Shown here: positions 7,712 to 17,453 of the stretch, piece after piece
Position numbering within the stretch: position 1 is the first letter of the stretch
How the letters are laid out: every line of letters begins with the position of its first letter
Source: Acidobacteriota bacterium
GTDB taxonomy: Bacteria; Acidobacteriota; Terriglobia; Terriglobales; Acidobacteriaceae
Assembly: GCA_021793405.1 (NCBI GenBank)
Contig: JAJYSV010000028.1
Location: 1-47,163 of the forward strand
Reading direction: 5' to 3'
DNA: 47,163 bases
Made by a program: the position numbers and the translations under genes
Notes under the pieces: generated by a model
What the model was told of the DNA's origin: nothing
Databases searched by the model: none
Seen by the model: the letters and a program-made list of their open reading frames with translations, nothing else

Positions 7712-8122
7712 TCAGATCTTAGCCTCTTCCTGCACCAGCGATTGAATAATCGGGCAGGTACCCCGCCTGTGCTTGCGTTCGCACTGTCGAACCATCTGTT
7801 GCAAGGCATCCCGGATGGCGACCAGCGCGTCGATCTTTTCCTTCACAACATGCAGCTTTTCAAGCGCCAGGTCGTGCGTAACGCTGCACGTTTGCGGTCC
7901 GTCCAGCTTGAGCAGGCCGGCAATGTCTTCGAGATTGAAGCCGAGCGTCTGCGCCCTCTTGATGAAATGGATGCGCCGTCTGTCGGCATCGGTATATTCC
8001 CGATAGCCTGACAGAGGCCGTTCCGGCTCCGGCAACAACCCGGAGCGCTGATAAAACCGAACGGTCTCGACGCCCACGCCTGCAGCCTCCGCCAATTTTC
8101 CGATGGTCAATCTGGATTTCAT
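7712..8122 (-). CDS. merR: Mercury-responsive regulator MerR
   Basis: A 136-residue MerR protein with an N-terminal winged helix-turn-helix (LTIGKLAEAAGVGVETVRFYQRSGLL), a long dimerisation helix and the three mercury-ligand cysteines Cys79, Cys114 and Cys123. Their spacing (35 and 9) is the same as Cys82/117/126 of Tn501 MerR. MerR represses and, with Hg(II), activates the divergent merT promoter by untwisting the over-long spacer. It starts 3 bp from the operator-promoter region. Recognition of Hg rather than Pb, Zn or Cd follows from this Cys pattern and from the structural genes next door. Confidence 0.95.
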   Translation of the reverse strand: MKSRLTIGKLAEAAGVGVETVRFYQRSGLLPEPERPLSGYREYTDADRRRIHFIKRAQTLGFNLEDIAGLLKLDGPQTCSVTHDLALEKLHVVKEKIDALVAIRDALQQMVRQCERKHRRGTCPIIQSLVQEEAKI

Positions 8123-8124
8123 GC

Positions 8125-8157
8125 TTGACTCCGTACCTATGTACGGAGATTACTCTG
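8125..8157 (+). promoter_or_regulatory. mer operator-promoter (merOP)
   Basis: TTGACT (-35, 8125-8130) is followed by a perfect dyad CTCCGTAC-CTAT-GTACGGAG (8129-8148), which nearly matches the Tn21/Tn501 mer operator, and by a poor -10 in ATTACTCT around 8149-8156. The spacer comes out near 19 bp, longer than the sigma70 optimum, as required for MerR-type activation. It drives merT rightward and overlaps the start of merR. Confidence 0.92.
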
Positions 8158-8184
8158 TTGCCAGAGAGGAAGGAAAGAGGTCGT

Positions 8185-8535
8185 ATGGCATCGGAGAAAT
8201 CGAAATTCGGGGTACTCGCTCTCGGCGGACTGGCGGCGATTCTCGCATCGACCTGCTGCCTGGGGCCTCTGTTGCTAATTGCCTTGGGCTTCAGCGGCGC
8301 ATGGATCGGAAATCTAACAAAACTGGAACCCTATCGTCCGCTGTTCATCGCTGGGGTGCTGGTCGCATTATTCTTTGCCTGGCGACGCATCTACCGCCCT
8401 GCGGAGAAGTGCCTGCCGGGTGAGGTCTGCGCTTTGCCGCAAACCAAGCGCCTCTACAAAGTGTTGTTCTGGGCCGTTGCAGTGCTGGTGCTGATCGCGC
8501 TGTCGTTTCCCTATGTTGCGCCGCTCTTTTATTAA
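8185..8535 (+). CDS. merT: Mercuric ion transport protein MerT
   Basis: A 116-residue inner-membrane protein with three predicted helices (about 10-37, 51-68 and 92-114). The vicinal pair Cys24-Cys25 in helix 1 (STCCLGP) and the cytoplasmic pair Cys76/Cys82 (EKCLPGEVC) occupy the positions known from MerT, where they hand Hg(II) from MerP to MerA. The ATG at 8185 has AGGAAAGAGG upstream. It is the first structural gene behind merOP. Confidence 0.95.
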   Translation: MASEKSKFGVLALGGLAAILASTCCLGPLLLIALGFSGAWIGNLTKLEPYRPLFIAGVLVALFFAWRRIYRPAEKCLPGEVCALPQTKRLYKVLFWAVAVLVLIALSFPYVAPLFY

Positions 8536-8551
8536 CGAAAAGGAGATTCAC

Positions 8552-8923
8552 ATGTCTGAGCAAAGTCGCAAAGTAGCCGACCTGGACCGCGGTGGCAGCG
8601 CAGTACTGCTCTGGTATATCCCCACCGCCGCTCTCATTGCCGGGGCCTACTGGCGCAGGTTCACTCTGCTGCTCTGGATTCCCGCGCTGCTGATCATGGG
8701 TGCGGCCTGCCTTGCGAACGCCGCGCGATGCGGACGACTTCATTGTTATGTCACCGGGCCGCTCTTTCTAATCGCGGCTACGTATGTCGTACTCTGGGGT
8801 TTCCATCTCGTGCCGATGCAGCCCGGCATCTTCCTGTTCACCATTCTGAGTGTAACGGTGCTCGCTTATCTCGCGGAAATCCCCCTCGGCAAATATCGAA
8901 AACACGCCTGTACGGATCAGTGA
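8552..8923 (+). CDS. Unrecognised membrane protein inside the mer operon
   Basis: A 123-residue protein starting at ATG 8552 (AAAAGGAG upstream), 16 bp after merT. It has about four hydrophobic segments (near 17-33, 38-56, 68-85 and 92-110). Cysteines sit at 53, 60, 65 and 120, the middle ones in CLANAARCGRLHCYVTGP, with a His next to Cys65. This C-x4-C with H is a plausible soft-metal site at a membrane face. It is not MerT (which follows its own pattern), MerC, MerF or MerE as I know them. Its position between merT and merP implies a role in Hg(II) uptake or handling (inference from context only). Confidence 0.75.
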   Translation: MSEQSRKVADLDRGGSAVLLWYIPTAALIAGAYWRRFTLLLWIPALLIMGAACLANAARCGRLHCYVTGPLFLIAATYVVLWGFHLVPMQPGIFLFTILSVTVLAYLAEIPLGKYRKHACTDQ

Positions 8924-8966
8924 GGGCTTTTCGTGAATCAGCATTCTGAGAAAAAGGAGAATTCCA

Positions 8967-10726
<1,760 letters not shown>

Positions 10727-10855
10727 GAAGAACACACTGGCGGAGAATAAATCGGTTGCGGCTAGATTGTGGATCACACTGAACGGAACGAATCGACGAA
10801 GATTTGAACTGTTTGACACAATCTGGCATCATTGACCCCAAGTGAACGGGGCCTT

Positions 10856-13492
10856 ATGCGAATTGCGTCCTCCCCTGCCGTTCGCGTCACTGTCGGTTTG
10901 CTCGTTGCCGCCGCTCTGGGCGGGGTTGGATATCGTATTGTCCGCCGTAGAAATCCAGATCTGCCAGAGGCGCTCCTGGAGCGGGCCGACAAAATGTCGT
11001 GGCTCAATAGCTGGATCGCAGCGGCACCGCTTTACCATCAAGCCGAATTGCAGTTCATACAGGAGCACAATCTCTCGAAGGCCCTCTATGCGCGCGTCAG
11101 TCAGATGCCGGCACAGAGCGAATCCTCCACGACGATTCCGAGCCAGATTGCGGTTTTGCAACACGATCTGATTTTGCCCGAGGCGCGCGATCCTGAGACG
11201 CGCCTCCGCATTCTGACCATCCTTGGGATGCTTGAAGTGAACTACGACTCCGGCATGGCGCGTCAGACCTGGGCCGAGGTCGAGTCACTCGCCATACGGC
11301 AGCGTCATTATCTGCTCGCGTCGCGTGCGATTGGGGAACAAGGCATTGCAGCATTCCTGTTGGGCGACATCGCAACCGCTAAGAAGGATGTGGTGAAGGC
11401 GTGGACGATTGCGAAGGTCGCCGATCCAGCCGCGCAGATTCGATACGCCAGCATGTACGGGGCTGGTCTGGTGGAATTGCACAAATACAAAGAAGCTCTG
11501 GGACCACTCAACGAGGCGATCAAAGTAGCTGCAAAGACTCGCGGCGTGGCGTATCCCACCATTGCGATCACCGCCAAGATCGAAGCGCTGAGCGGCCTCG
11601 GGGAGAACAAAGAAGCACTGGCGCTCGACGCGGAAGAAATGCAGAAGGTCTCTGCTTATCACCTCGCCGGACATCTCTATGAGCTTTACCAGACGCGGGC
11701 GGACGTTTATGAGCGAATGGGCGACTGGAGTCAGGCGATCTCCGACCTCGAGCAGTCAGCCGCCTATGCAAAGAATCTCTCGTACTGGCGTGGATTGACA
11801 CAAGTGGACGGGCTTTTGGCTCAAGCCTATGTCCATCAAGGAGATTTGCAATCTGCGTTGGCGGCGATCAACGAAGCCATCGACGCCAACCGGAAAATCC
11901 CGGATGAGCTGTACTTTGTACCCAAGAATCTTGCGATCAAGGCGGAAATCCTGGAGCGGCTCGGGGATGTAAAGGAGCCCAACGATCTTTATGAAAAGAG
12001 TGCGGATCTGTTGGATGCGCTGCTGAGCAAAGTTCCAACGCCGATGGTCGAGCGGCAGTTGCTCAGTGACCTGAGCATGGTCTATGCCGGATATTTTGCA
12101 TCGCTCACAGATCAGGGCCGGATGGCGGATGCGTTCCGCGTCATCGAACGCGCACGGGGCCGCGTGGAGGTGCAGGCTCTTGCTCATCATGAGGTAATTG
12201 AGCCGGGTAAACCGGATGCCGGTCAGGTGCGGCTGACAAGTCTGAACGTTCAGTTACTCAACACCGACGATCCAAAGGCTCGACGCGACGTTTTGGCGGC
12301 TATCTACTCGACGGAACAGCAACTCAGCGCGGACACGTCGGCGATGGACGTACCGCCCATGCCTGTCCCGCTCGCCGAATTACAGCGCGACCTGCGACCG
12401 TCGGAACTTCTTGTTGAGTATGTGCTTGCTGATCCGCACTCCTATGTGCTCGCGGTTACGCAAAGCGCGGTTCATCGCTACACTCTGCCGCCGAAGACAG
12501 AACTGGAGCAGGAGACTACGCTGTATCGATCCGAACTCATCCAGCAGAAGACCGACCTGCCTCTGGCTCAACGTCTGTACAACGGATTGCTTGGCGGCAT
12601 ACCGGAATTCAAGGAGAAGCAGGCGCTGATTGTGGTTCCCGACGGGAGGCTGCATCTTCTGCCGTTCTCCGCGCTGGCAGATACTGGGCAGTACATCGTC
12701 GCCTCTCACCTGGTTTCAGTGGCGCCCTCTGGAACCGTGCTCGTTATGCTCAGGCACCGCGCCGATCAGACGGCACGAGAGGACTTACCGTATTTGGGAG
12801 TGGCTGCCTGGACATCCAAGCCACCACCAACAACGTTGATTGCAGCCATTCGCAGGGCCGTCTCCGGTCCGGAGCGGCAGGAATTGGTTGCCCTGCCTGA
12901 AAGCCGCAACGAAGTGGAGACCATCGCCGCCGATCTTCCCAGACCCAGCACGATCCTGCTGGGCGACCGCGCCACCGAGACGGACTTCAAGCTTCTGCCG
13001 CTCAGCCAGTACAACGTCATCCACCTTGCTCTGCATGGATACGTCGATTCCGAATTCCCGGATCGTTCCGCTCTTGTCTTTGCGCCGGAGAACCCACCCG
13101 TGGATGACGGGCTTCTTCAGGTGCGCGAGATTCGGCGGCTACCTCTGAACGCCAGCCTGGTAACGCTTTCCGCCTGCAATACCGGCATTGGCCCCGTAGG
13201 CGAGGAGGGTGTGGCAAATATTGTCAACGCCTTTATTGAGGCGGGAGCGCAGAGTGTCGACTCAACGTTTTGGGAAGTGGAAGACCGTGCGACCGCGCAA
13301 CTCATGATTGACTTCTATCAGCACCTTGGCCGTAATGAAGGAAAGGCGGAGGCGCTGCGGCAGGCGCAGCTCGATATGCTGCACTCCGGCGCGCCGCCGT
13401 ACTACTGGGCCGGATTCGAGCTGGTAGGCGAGCCGAGCGGCAGGCTTTTCAAGGGATCAAGCACAAAAACTTCGTTCAGGAGCGGTCGATGA
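10856..13492 (+). CDS. Membrane-anchored TPR-CHAT protease
   Basis: An 878-residue protein from ATG 10856 (a TTG at 10832 is less likely). A hydrophobic segment after a short basic start (about 9-25) should anchor it. Residues about 40-450 are TPR-like helical repeats (DWSQAISDLEQSAAYAK, GDLQSALAAINEAIDANRK). The C-terminal third is a CHAT caspase-like domain with the catalytic His in LALHGYVD (about 727) and Cys in LSACNTGIG (about 774), then the usual WEVEDRATAQLM and YYWAGFELVGEPSG segments. CHAT proteases are activated by partner sensing through their repeats and cleave specific protein targets. The next gene, an S41 protease, overlaps it by 4 bp. Confidence 0.88.
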   Translation: MRIASSPAVRVTVGLLVAAALGGVGYRIVRRRNPDLPEALLERADKMSWLNSWIAAAPLYHQAELQFIQEHNLSKALYARVSQMPAQSESSTTIPSQIAVLQHDLILPEARDPETRLRILTILGMLEVNYDSGMARQTWAEVESLAIRQRHYLLASRAIGEQGIAAFLLGDIATAKKDVVKAWTIAKVADPAAQIRYASMYGAGLVELHKYKEALGPLNEAIKVAAKTRGVAYPTIAITAKIEALSGLGENKEALALDAEEMQKVSAYHLAGHLYELYQTRADVYERMGDWSQAISDLEQSAAYAKNLSYWRGLTQVDGLLAQAYVHQGDLQSALAAINEAIDANRKIPDELYFVPKNLAIKAEILERLGDVKEPNDLYEKSADLLDALLSKVPTPMVERQLLSDLSMVYAGYFASLTDQGRMADAFRVIERARGRVEVQALAHHEVIEPGKPDAGQVRLTSLNVQLLNTDDPKARRDVLAAIYSTEQQLSADTSAMDVPPMPVPLAELQRDLRPSELLVEYVLADPHSYVLAVTQSAVHRYTLPPKTELEQETTLYRSELIQQKTDLPLAQRLYNGLLGGIPEFKEKQALIVVPDGRLHLLPFSALADTGQYIVASHLVSVAPSGTVLVMLRHRADQTAREDLPYLGVAAWTSKPPPTTLIAAIRRAVSGPERQELVALPESRNEVETIAADLPRPSTILLGDRATETDFKLLPLSQYNVIHLALHGYVDSEFPDRSALVFAPENPPVDDGLLQVREIRRLPLNASLVTLSACNTGIGPVGEEGVANIVNAFIEAGAQSVDSTFWEVEDRATAQLMIDFYQHLGRNEGKAEALRQAQLDMLHSGAPPYYWAGFELVGEPSGRLFKGSSTKTSFRSGR

Positions 13493-14796
13493 CGACAAAT
13501 TCAACTGTCAAGCGAGCTTTGCTCGTACATCTCTCTGCGAAGGACCGGCATGTCATTCTCGATAACGTGCTCAAAGCCCTGCGGAAACGGTTCTATTCGC
13601 CGGAGAAGTTGAACGAAGACTGGCGGACAGCCGTAGAATGCCACAGACCGCTCATTGAAGAAGCCGCAACTGGGGAGTCGTTTGAGCTGGCCATAAGCGA
13701 TCTGTTGGCGGAGTTGCACACGTCCCACCTGGGCTTCTTTCACCGCAGCGCCCGCAGAGCGTCCAGCCGCGCGGCGCTCAGCGCAACCTATCTTGCCGAT
13801 GAAACGCCCTATGGAAAGCGCTGGATATTTCAGGATGTCCACGCGGGCGGTGCCGCGAGCATTGCCAGTATCGAAGCAGGCAATATCCTGCTCAGCGTCG
13901 ATGGCCGGGAAATCACCCCGCCTGAGCATCCGGTCTTTGTCATGGGCAAGCAGGCCAGCATTGAAATCGTCGGGAGCGACGGGCGACGGCGCACCGTGCC
14001 CGTCGATGTGGGCCGTCCCAAGGGCAAGAAGCTCCACTTCATTCAGCCGACTCTTGTTGAAGCCCGCCGTCTGGACGGCGGGCTTGGATATCTGAAGGTT
14101 GCGATGTTTCCCGGCATGGTGGGCGTCGAAGTCGCCACTGCCATCTCCAGCGCGATTGAAGAACTGGGTGCGATTGAGAGGCTGATTATCGACCTCCGGG
14201 GCAACACCGGAGGAGGCGTCGGCGCGCTGCGCGTCATGAGCCTCCTGACTCCAGAGAGAATTCCAGTGGGCTTTGCCCTGGACCGGCGACGAATCACGCA
14301 GAACCTCGACTCGGAAAAGCTCAACTTTCCCCGCTTCTCGCGCATTCCCGCGTCCACCAATGCTCTCTGGCCGCTCGCTCTAAAGTTTGCACCCGTCATG
14401 CTGGCAAAGAAGCCGATCGTGCTTCAGTCTGAAGGGTTGGGCAAAAAGCCGTTTCATGGACGGATCGTACTGCTTGTCAACCGGCACACTGCAAGCGCCG
14501 CCGAGATGATCGTTGCGTTTGCGCGCGAGAACAAGCTAGCTACGATCATTGGCGAAAAGACCGCAGGACGACTCCTCTCCGCGACATCCGTCAAAGTAGG
14601 CAAGGACTTTCGGCTGGCGTTGCCCACCGGAGCTTATTACACATGGGCAGGAACGATCCTGGAAGGAACCCCAATCGTTCCCGATCAGATTATCGAGTTC
14701 GACTGGCATGATCGACGGGGCGGACGGGATCGACAGCTTGAGTACGCAATTGACCATATTCGCGACATGGCCGTTACGAAGTCTGTGCCTCAATGA
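13489..14796 (+). CDS. S41 (C-terminal processing) peptidase without signal peptide
   Basis: A 435-residue protein with a helical N-terminal region, a PDZ-like segment (about 110-180, YGKRWIFQDVHAGGAASIASIEAGNILLSVDGR) and the S41 catalytic core: LIIDLRGNTGGGVG, then Ser336 in NRHTASAAEM and Lys357 in GEKTAG. This Ser/Lys pairing is that of tail-specific proteases. There is no signal peptide or membrane segment, unusual for CtpA-like enzymes, so it is probably cytoplasmic. The ATG overlaps the CHAT stop (ATGA) and has AGGAG upstream, so the two are translationally coupled. It may be the target, activator or effector partner of the CHAT protease (inference). Confidence 0.86.
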   Translation: MTTNSTVKRALLVHLSAKDRHVILDNVLKALRKRFYSPEKLNEDWRTAVECHRPLIEEAATGESFELAISDLLAELHTSHLGFFHRSARRASSRAALSATYLADETPYGKRWIFQDVHAGGAASIASIEAGNILLSVDGREITPPEHPVFVMGKQASIEIVGSDGRRRTVPVDVGRPKGKKLHFIQPTLVEARRLDGGLGYLKVAMFPGMVGVEVATAISSAIEELGAIERLIIDLRGNTGGGVGALRVMSLLTPERIPVGFALDRRRITQNLDSEKLNFPRFSRIPASTNALWPLALKFAPVMLAKKPIVLQSEGLGKKPFHGRIVLLVNRHTASAAEMIVAFARENKLATIIGEKTAGRLLSATSVKVGKDFRLALPTGAYYTWAGTILEGTPIVPDQIIEFDWHDRRGGRDRQLEYAIDHIRDMAVTKSVPQ

Positions 14797-14887
14797 GTGC
14801 CAAGGCGGAGAAGGCACCAACCGAGATGCTTTTGCTCACCCAAGCGGACGGCTAGACTCCAGTTTCGAGTATTCGGGCGTCTTTTAC

Positions 14888-15550
14888 CTAACAGGTGGCG
14901 CAGCTTTCTCCGCGCATGGAACGCCGCCCCTCAATTACGAGGAGAGGCAGGATGGCGAGCGCTGCCGCCGAGTCGATCCAGGGCATGCGGAATATCGCAT
15001 TGATGGCCAGCCCGGCGAGTGCGATGGCGGCCATGTAGGCGCACGTCGCAGATTCAACGGCGTCGGCGGCTAAGGCCCGATTATGCGTGGTGCGCGCAAT
15101 GCGACGCTTTCCCAACGCGAGCAGTGACATGATCAAAAGCGCTGCTACCGTGATGCCGATGCCGACACAGCTTGTTTTCGGCTGTATGCGCTTCACAATC
15201 GAAAGAATCGAGGTAGTTGCGATGACTGCTGCGAGGAGAAACAGAAGATAACCTGCCCAGCGCGAAGCGCGACGCTCGCTGAGATGACCCGGCCAGATCG
15301 CCGCCAGCAGAACAATGCTCGCGGAGAGCAATTCGATTCCGCTGTCCGCGCCAAAGGCCAACAGCACAGGGCTGCGCGCCTCGACTGAAGCGTAGAGGGA
15401 TATGCCAGCCTCCGCAAGCATCCAGACAACCGTGATGCCCTGAAGCCAGAGCACAGAGCGGGGCACATTCGGTCTCGCGACGCAAGATTCAGGAACGCTC
15501 AAAGGGTCTTGCCGCCTTTCTGTTGGCGATAGGGTAACTGGCTCAGCCAC
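14888..15550 (-). CDS. Cation transporter of the CDF-like type, membrane domain only
   Basis: A 220-residue membrane protein with about six hydrophobic segments. The motif LLAFGADSGIELLSA (TM2) and ALAADAVESATCAYM (TM5) carry the paired Asp residues of cation diffusion facilitators, followed by WIDSAAALAILPLLVIEGRRS. It lacks the cytoplasmic C-terminal metal-sensing domain of full CDF proteins. Start GTG 15550 has AGGAAG upstream. It diverges from the ArsR gene, with only 51 bp between starts and a palindromic operator in that gap, so it is probably a metal exporter (Zn/Cd/Co range) controlled by that regulator. Cysteines in SCATC at the C terminus may bind metal. Confidence 0.82.
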   Translation of the reverse strand: MAEPVTLSPTERRQDPLSVPESCVARPNVPRSVLWLQGITVVWMLAEAGISLYASVEARSPVLLAFGADSGIELLSASIVLLAAIWPGHLSERRASRWAGYLLFLLAAVIATTSILSIVKRIQPKTSCVGIGITVAALLIMSLLALGKRRIARTTHNRALAADAVESATCAYMAAIALAGLAINAIFRMPWIDSAAALAILPLLVIEGRRSMRGESCATC

Positions 15551-15591
15551 GGTTCTTCCTATTCACCAACCGCCGGCGTATCGCCATGGTA

Positions 15592-15615
15592 ACATTCGCA
15601 TGTGAGTGCGAATGT
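15592..15615. promoter_or_regulatory. ArsR/SmtB-type operator between transporter and regulator
   Basis: ACATTCGCA (15592-15600), a 6-bp spacer and TGCGAATGT (15607-15615) form a perfect inverted repeat, the usual shape of an ArsR/SmtB site. It overlaps the GTG proposed as the ArsR start at 15602, which hints that the real start could be downstream or that transcription begins inside the site. It lies 42 bp from the divergent transporter start and could control both directions. Confidence 0.75.
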
Positions 15616-16018
15616 GAGAACGAAGGTGCTGCGCGGGCCACAGGCGGAGCTTGATCCCGAGTTCAAGGAAGGTCTTGTTCCATGTTTTAAGGAAGAGCTT
15701 GTTACGCGTCTTAGGAAGCAGATGCCTTCCGATAACGTGCTCGAGGATGCGTTGGATTTGTTATCAGCGATTTCCGATCGCGCCCGTCTGAAAATCCTTT
15801 GGGCCATGCGTGACGGTCAGGAACTGTGCGTGTGCGATGTCTCCCATGTGCTGGCAACGACTATTTCGACCGCGTCTCACCATCTGCGTAAGCTACGCGA
15901 TCTGAAAGTTCTCAAGACTCGAAACGACGGGAAGTGGATGTACTACTCTTTGCGTAGCGGGCTCGCAGGGGATGTTGTTGCCGATTTGATCAAAAGCGTT
16001 CGAGGTTTTCGTGGCTGA
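15602..16018 (+). CDS. ArsR/SmtB-family metal-responsive repressor
   Basis: A 138-residue protein with a winged helix-turn-helix and the metal-binding alpha3 motif ELCVCDV at about residues 74-80, like CadC/ArsR; ISTASHHLRKLRDLKVLKTRNDGKWMYYSL is the recognition helix and wing. An extra Cys at about 28 could complete a CadC-like thiolate site. It should repress the following efflux operon and its own gene until metal binds. The GTG start at 15602 lies within the operator; a downstream start at ATG 15722 would give 98 residues and keep the whole DNA-binding core. It overlaps the next gene by 8 bp. Confidence 0.9.
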   Translation: MSANVRTKVLRGPQAELDPEFKEGLVPCFKEELVTRLRKQMPSDNVLEDALDLLSAISDRARLKILWAMRDGQELCVCDVSHVLATTISTASHHLRKLRDLKVLKTRNDGKWMYYSLRSGLAGDVVADLIKSVRGFRG

Positions 16019-17453
16019 TACGGAGGTGAGCAGGCTGACGCGGCGTAGCAGCACCATTGCGTCTGGAACGGGGCTTCTCTTCTGCTCGTTCTTACTCGCG
16101 GGCTGCGTTCGCTACCACGCAAGACCCCTCAATCCGGTTCAATATCAGACTGCCTTTCTGAGCCGTGAGCTACAAGATTCTGGCTTGGCGGCATTCGTGA
16201 GAGAGAACGGCGCGTCCTCCGCAGCGTGGCCGCCGGCAAGCCTCACCCTGGCAGACGCGAACCTGATCGCGGCGTACTACAGCCCCGATCTGCCAGTAGC
16301 ACGAGCACAACTAGTGTCGGCCAAAGCCGCAGTAATTACCGCAGGAGGACGCCCGAACCCGGAGCTCGCCGGCAACGCCGGATATGAGAATGTGCCAGGC
16401 CATCCGATTGCCATCCATTTTGAATTGGGTCTGCCGATTGAGACTGCAGGAAAGCGTCACTATCGAGTCCTTGCAGCCCAGGAGCAGCTTGGAGCCGCCA
16501 GCGTCGAATTGCAGGAGGCCGAGTGGAACACCTATAGAAAAGCCAGGGATGCGTGGTTCGAGGATGCGTCTGCTCAGGAATCGGCAGTGGCATATCGGGC
16601 CGAAGCGGCAGAGCGTGCCAAAGCAGTAGCACTGCTCGAACAGCGATTGACGGTTGGAGAAATTTCGGAACCTGTGGTGAGTCAGGCACGCGTCGCGGCG
16701 AGTGAGGCTACGCTTGCCTCTGCGGCTGCGGAGGGAAGGAAGGAAACGGCTCAGGCAGATTTCGCCGCTGCACTGGGCGTGCCATTGGAAGCTATACAGA
16801 AGATCGTGCCGGATCCAAGAGATTTCACTCCTCCGCCGACGCTTGAATCCTTGCCTTTCTTCGCCGTGCAGCAGAAGGGCCTCCTCAACCGGTTGGATGT
16901 GCGCCGGGTTGAGCTTGAATATGCGGCGGCGGAAGCTCAACTGCATCTGGCCATCGCGCAGCAGTATCCCGACGTTCAGTTGAACCCAATCTATGACTAC
17001 CAGGAAGGGTTCCACTTTTACAGCTTCGGCCCGAGCATTCCAGTCCCGGCGATGAACCGAAATCGAGGTCCCATTGCCGAGGCCGATGCCCGCCGCGCTG
17101 CCACGCAGGTCAGGTTCGAGGCCATTCAGGATCAAGCAATCGGCGAGATGCAGCACGCCCTGGCTCAATACAGGGCGACCTTGAGTCAATATCGGGAAGC
17201 AAATCAACACTGGCTAGTGCTTGAGCAGGCGCAGGAGAGGCGAACAGAACGCGCGGTACAGCTGGGCAACGAAGATCAGCTTGCTTTGACGCAAGCGAGA
17301 GTCGAAACGGCCGTTGCGCAGCGCGCGCGTGCTAACACTTTGCAGAAGGCGTGGCTCGCCTACGGGGCGCTTGAAAACTCCGTTCAAGTGCCGCTCACCA
17401 GAATTCGGATCGTGAAGCAATCTCATGTGAGTACCTCCGGAGGGAAGCCATAA
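16011..17453 (+). CDS. TolC-like outer-membrane factor of an HME-RND pump
   Basis: A 480-residue protein starting with a lipoprotein signal (LLFCSFLLAGC, lipobox Cys about residue 32). Two long heptad-rich helical halves (for example ASVELQEAEWNTYRKARDAWFEDASAQES and AIQDQAIGEMQHALAQYRATLSQYREANQHW) are the duplicated outer-membrane-efflux repeats. It forms the exit duct for the adaptor and pump encoded next. The GTG start overlaps the ArsR gene by 8 bp, so the regulator and efflux genes are one operon. CzcC/CusC is the nearest functional analogue. Confidence 0.88.
   Translation: MADTEVSRLTRRSSTIASGTGLLFCSFLLAGCVRYHARPLNPVQYQTAFLSRELQDSGLAAFVRENGASSAAWPPASLTLADANLIAAYYSPDLPVARAQLVSAKAAVITAGGRPNPELAGNAGYENVPGHPIAIHFELGLPIETAGKRHYRVLAAQEQLGAASVELQEAEWNTYRKARDAWFEDASAQESAVAYRAEAAERAKAVALLEQRLTVGEISEPVVSQARVAASEATLASAAAEGRKETAQADFAAALGVPLEAIQKIVPDPRDFTPPPTLESLPFFAVQQKGLLNRLDVRRVELEYAAAEAQLHLAIAQQYPDVQLNPIYDYQEGFHFYSFGPSIPVPAMNRNRGPIAEADARRAATQVRFEAIQDQAIGEMQHALAQYRATLSQYREANQHWLVLEQAQERRTERAVQLGNEDQLALTQARVETAVAQRARANTLQKAWLAYGALENSVQVPLTRIRIVKQSHVSTSGGKP

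Noticed and set aside
16311-17210. 299-codon minus-strand frame under the outer-membrane factor
   Set aside because: Shadow of the TolC-like gene, with no recognisable domain or start signal.
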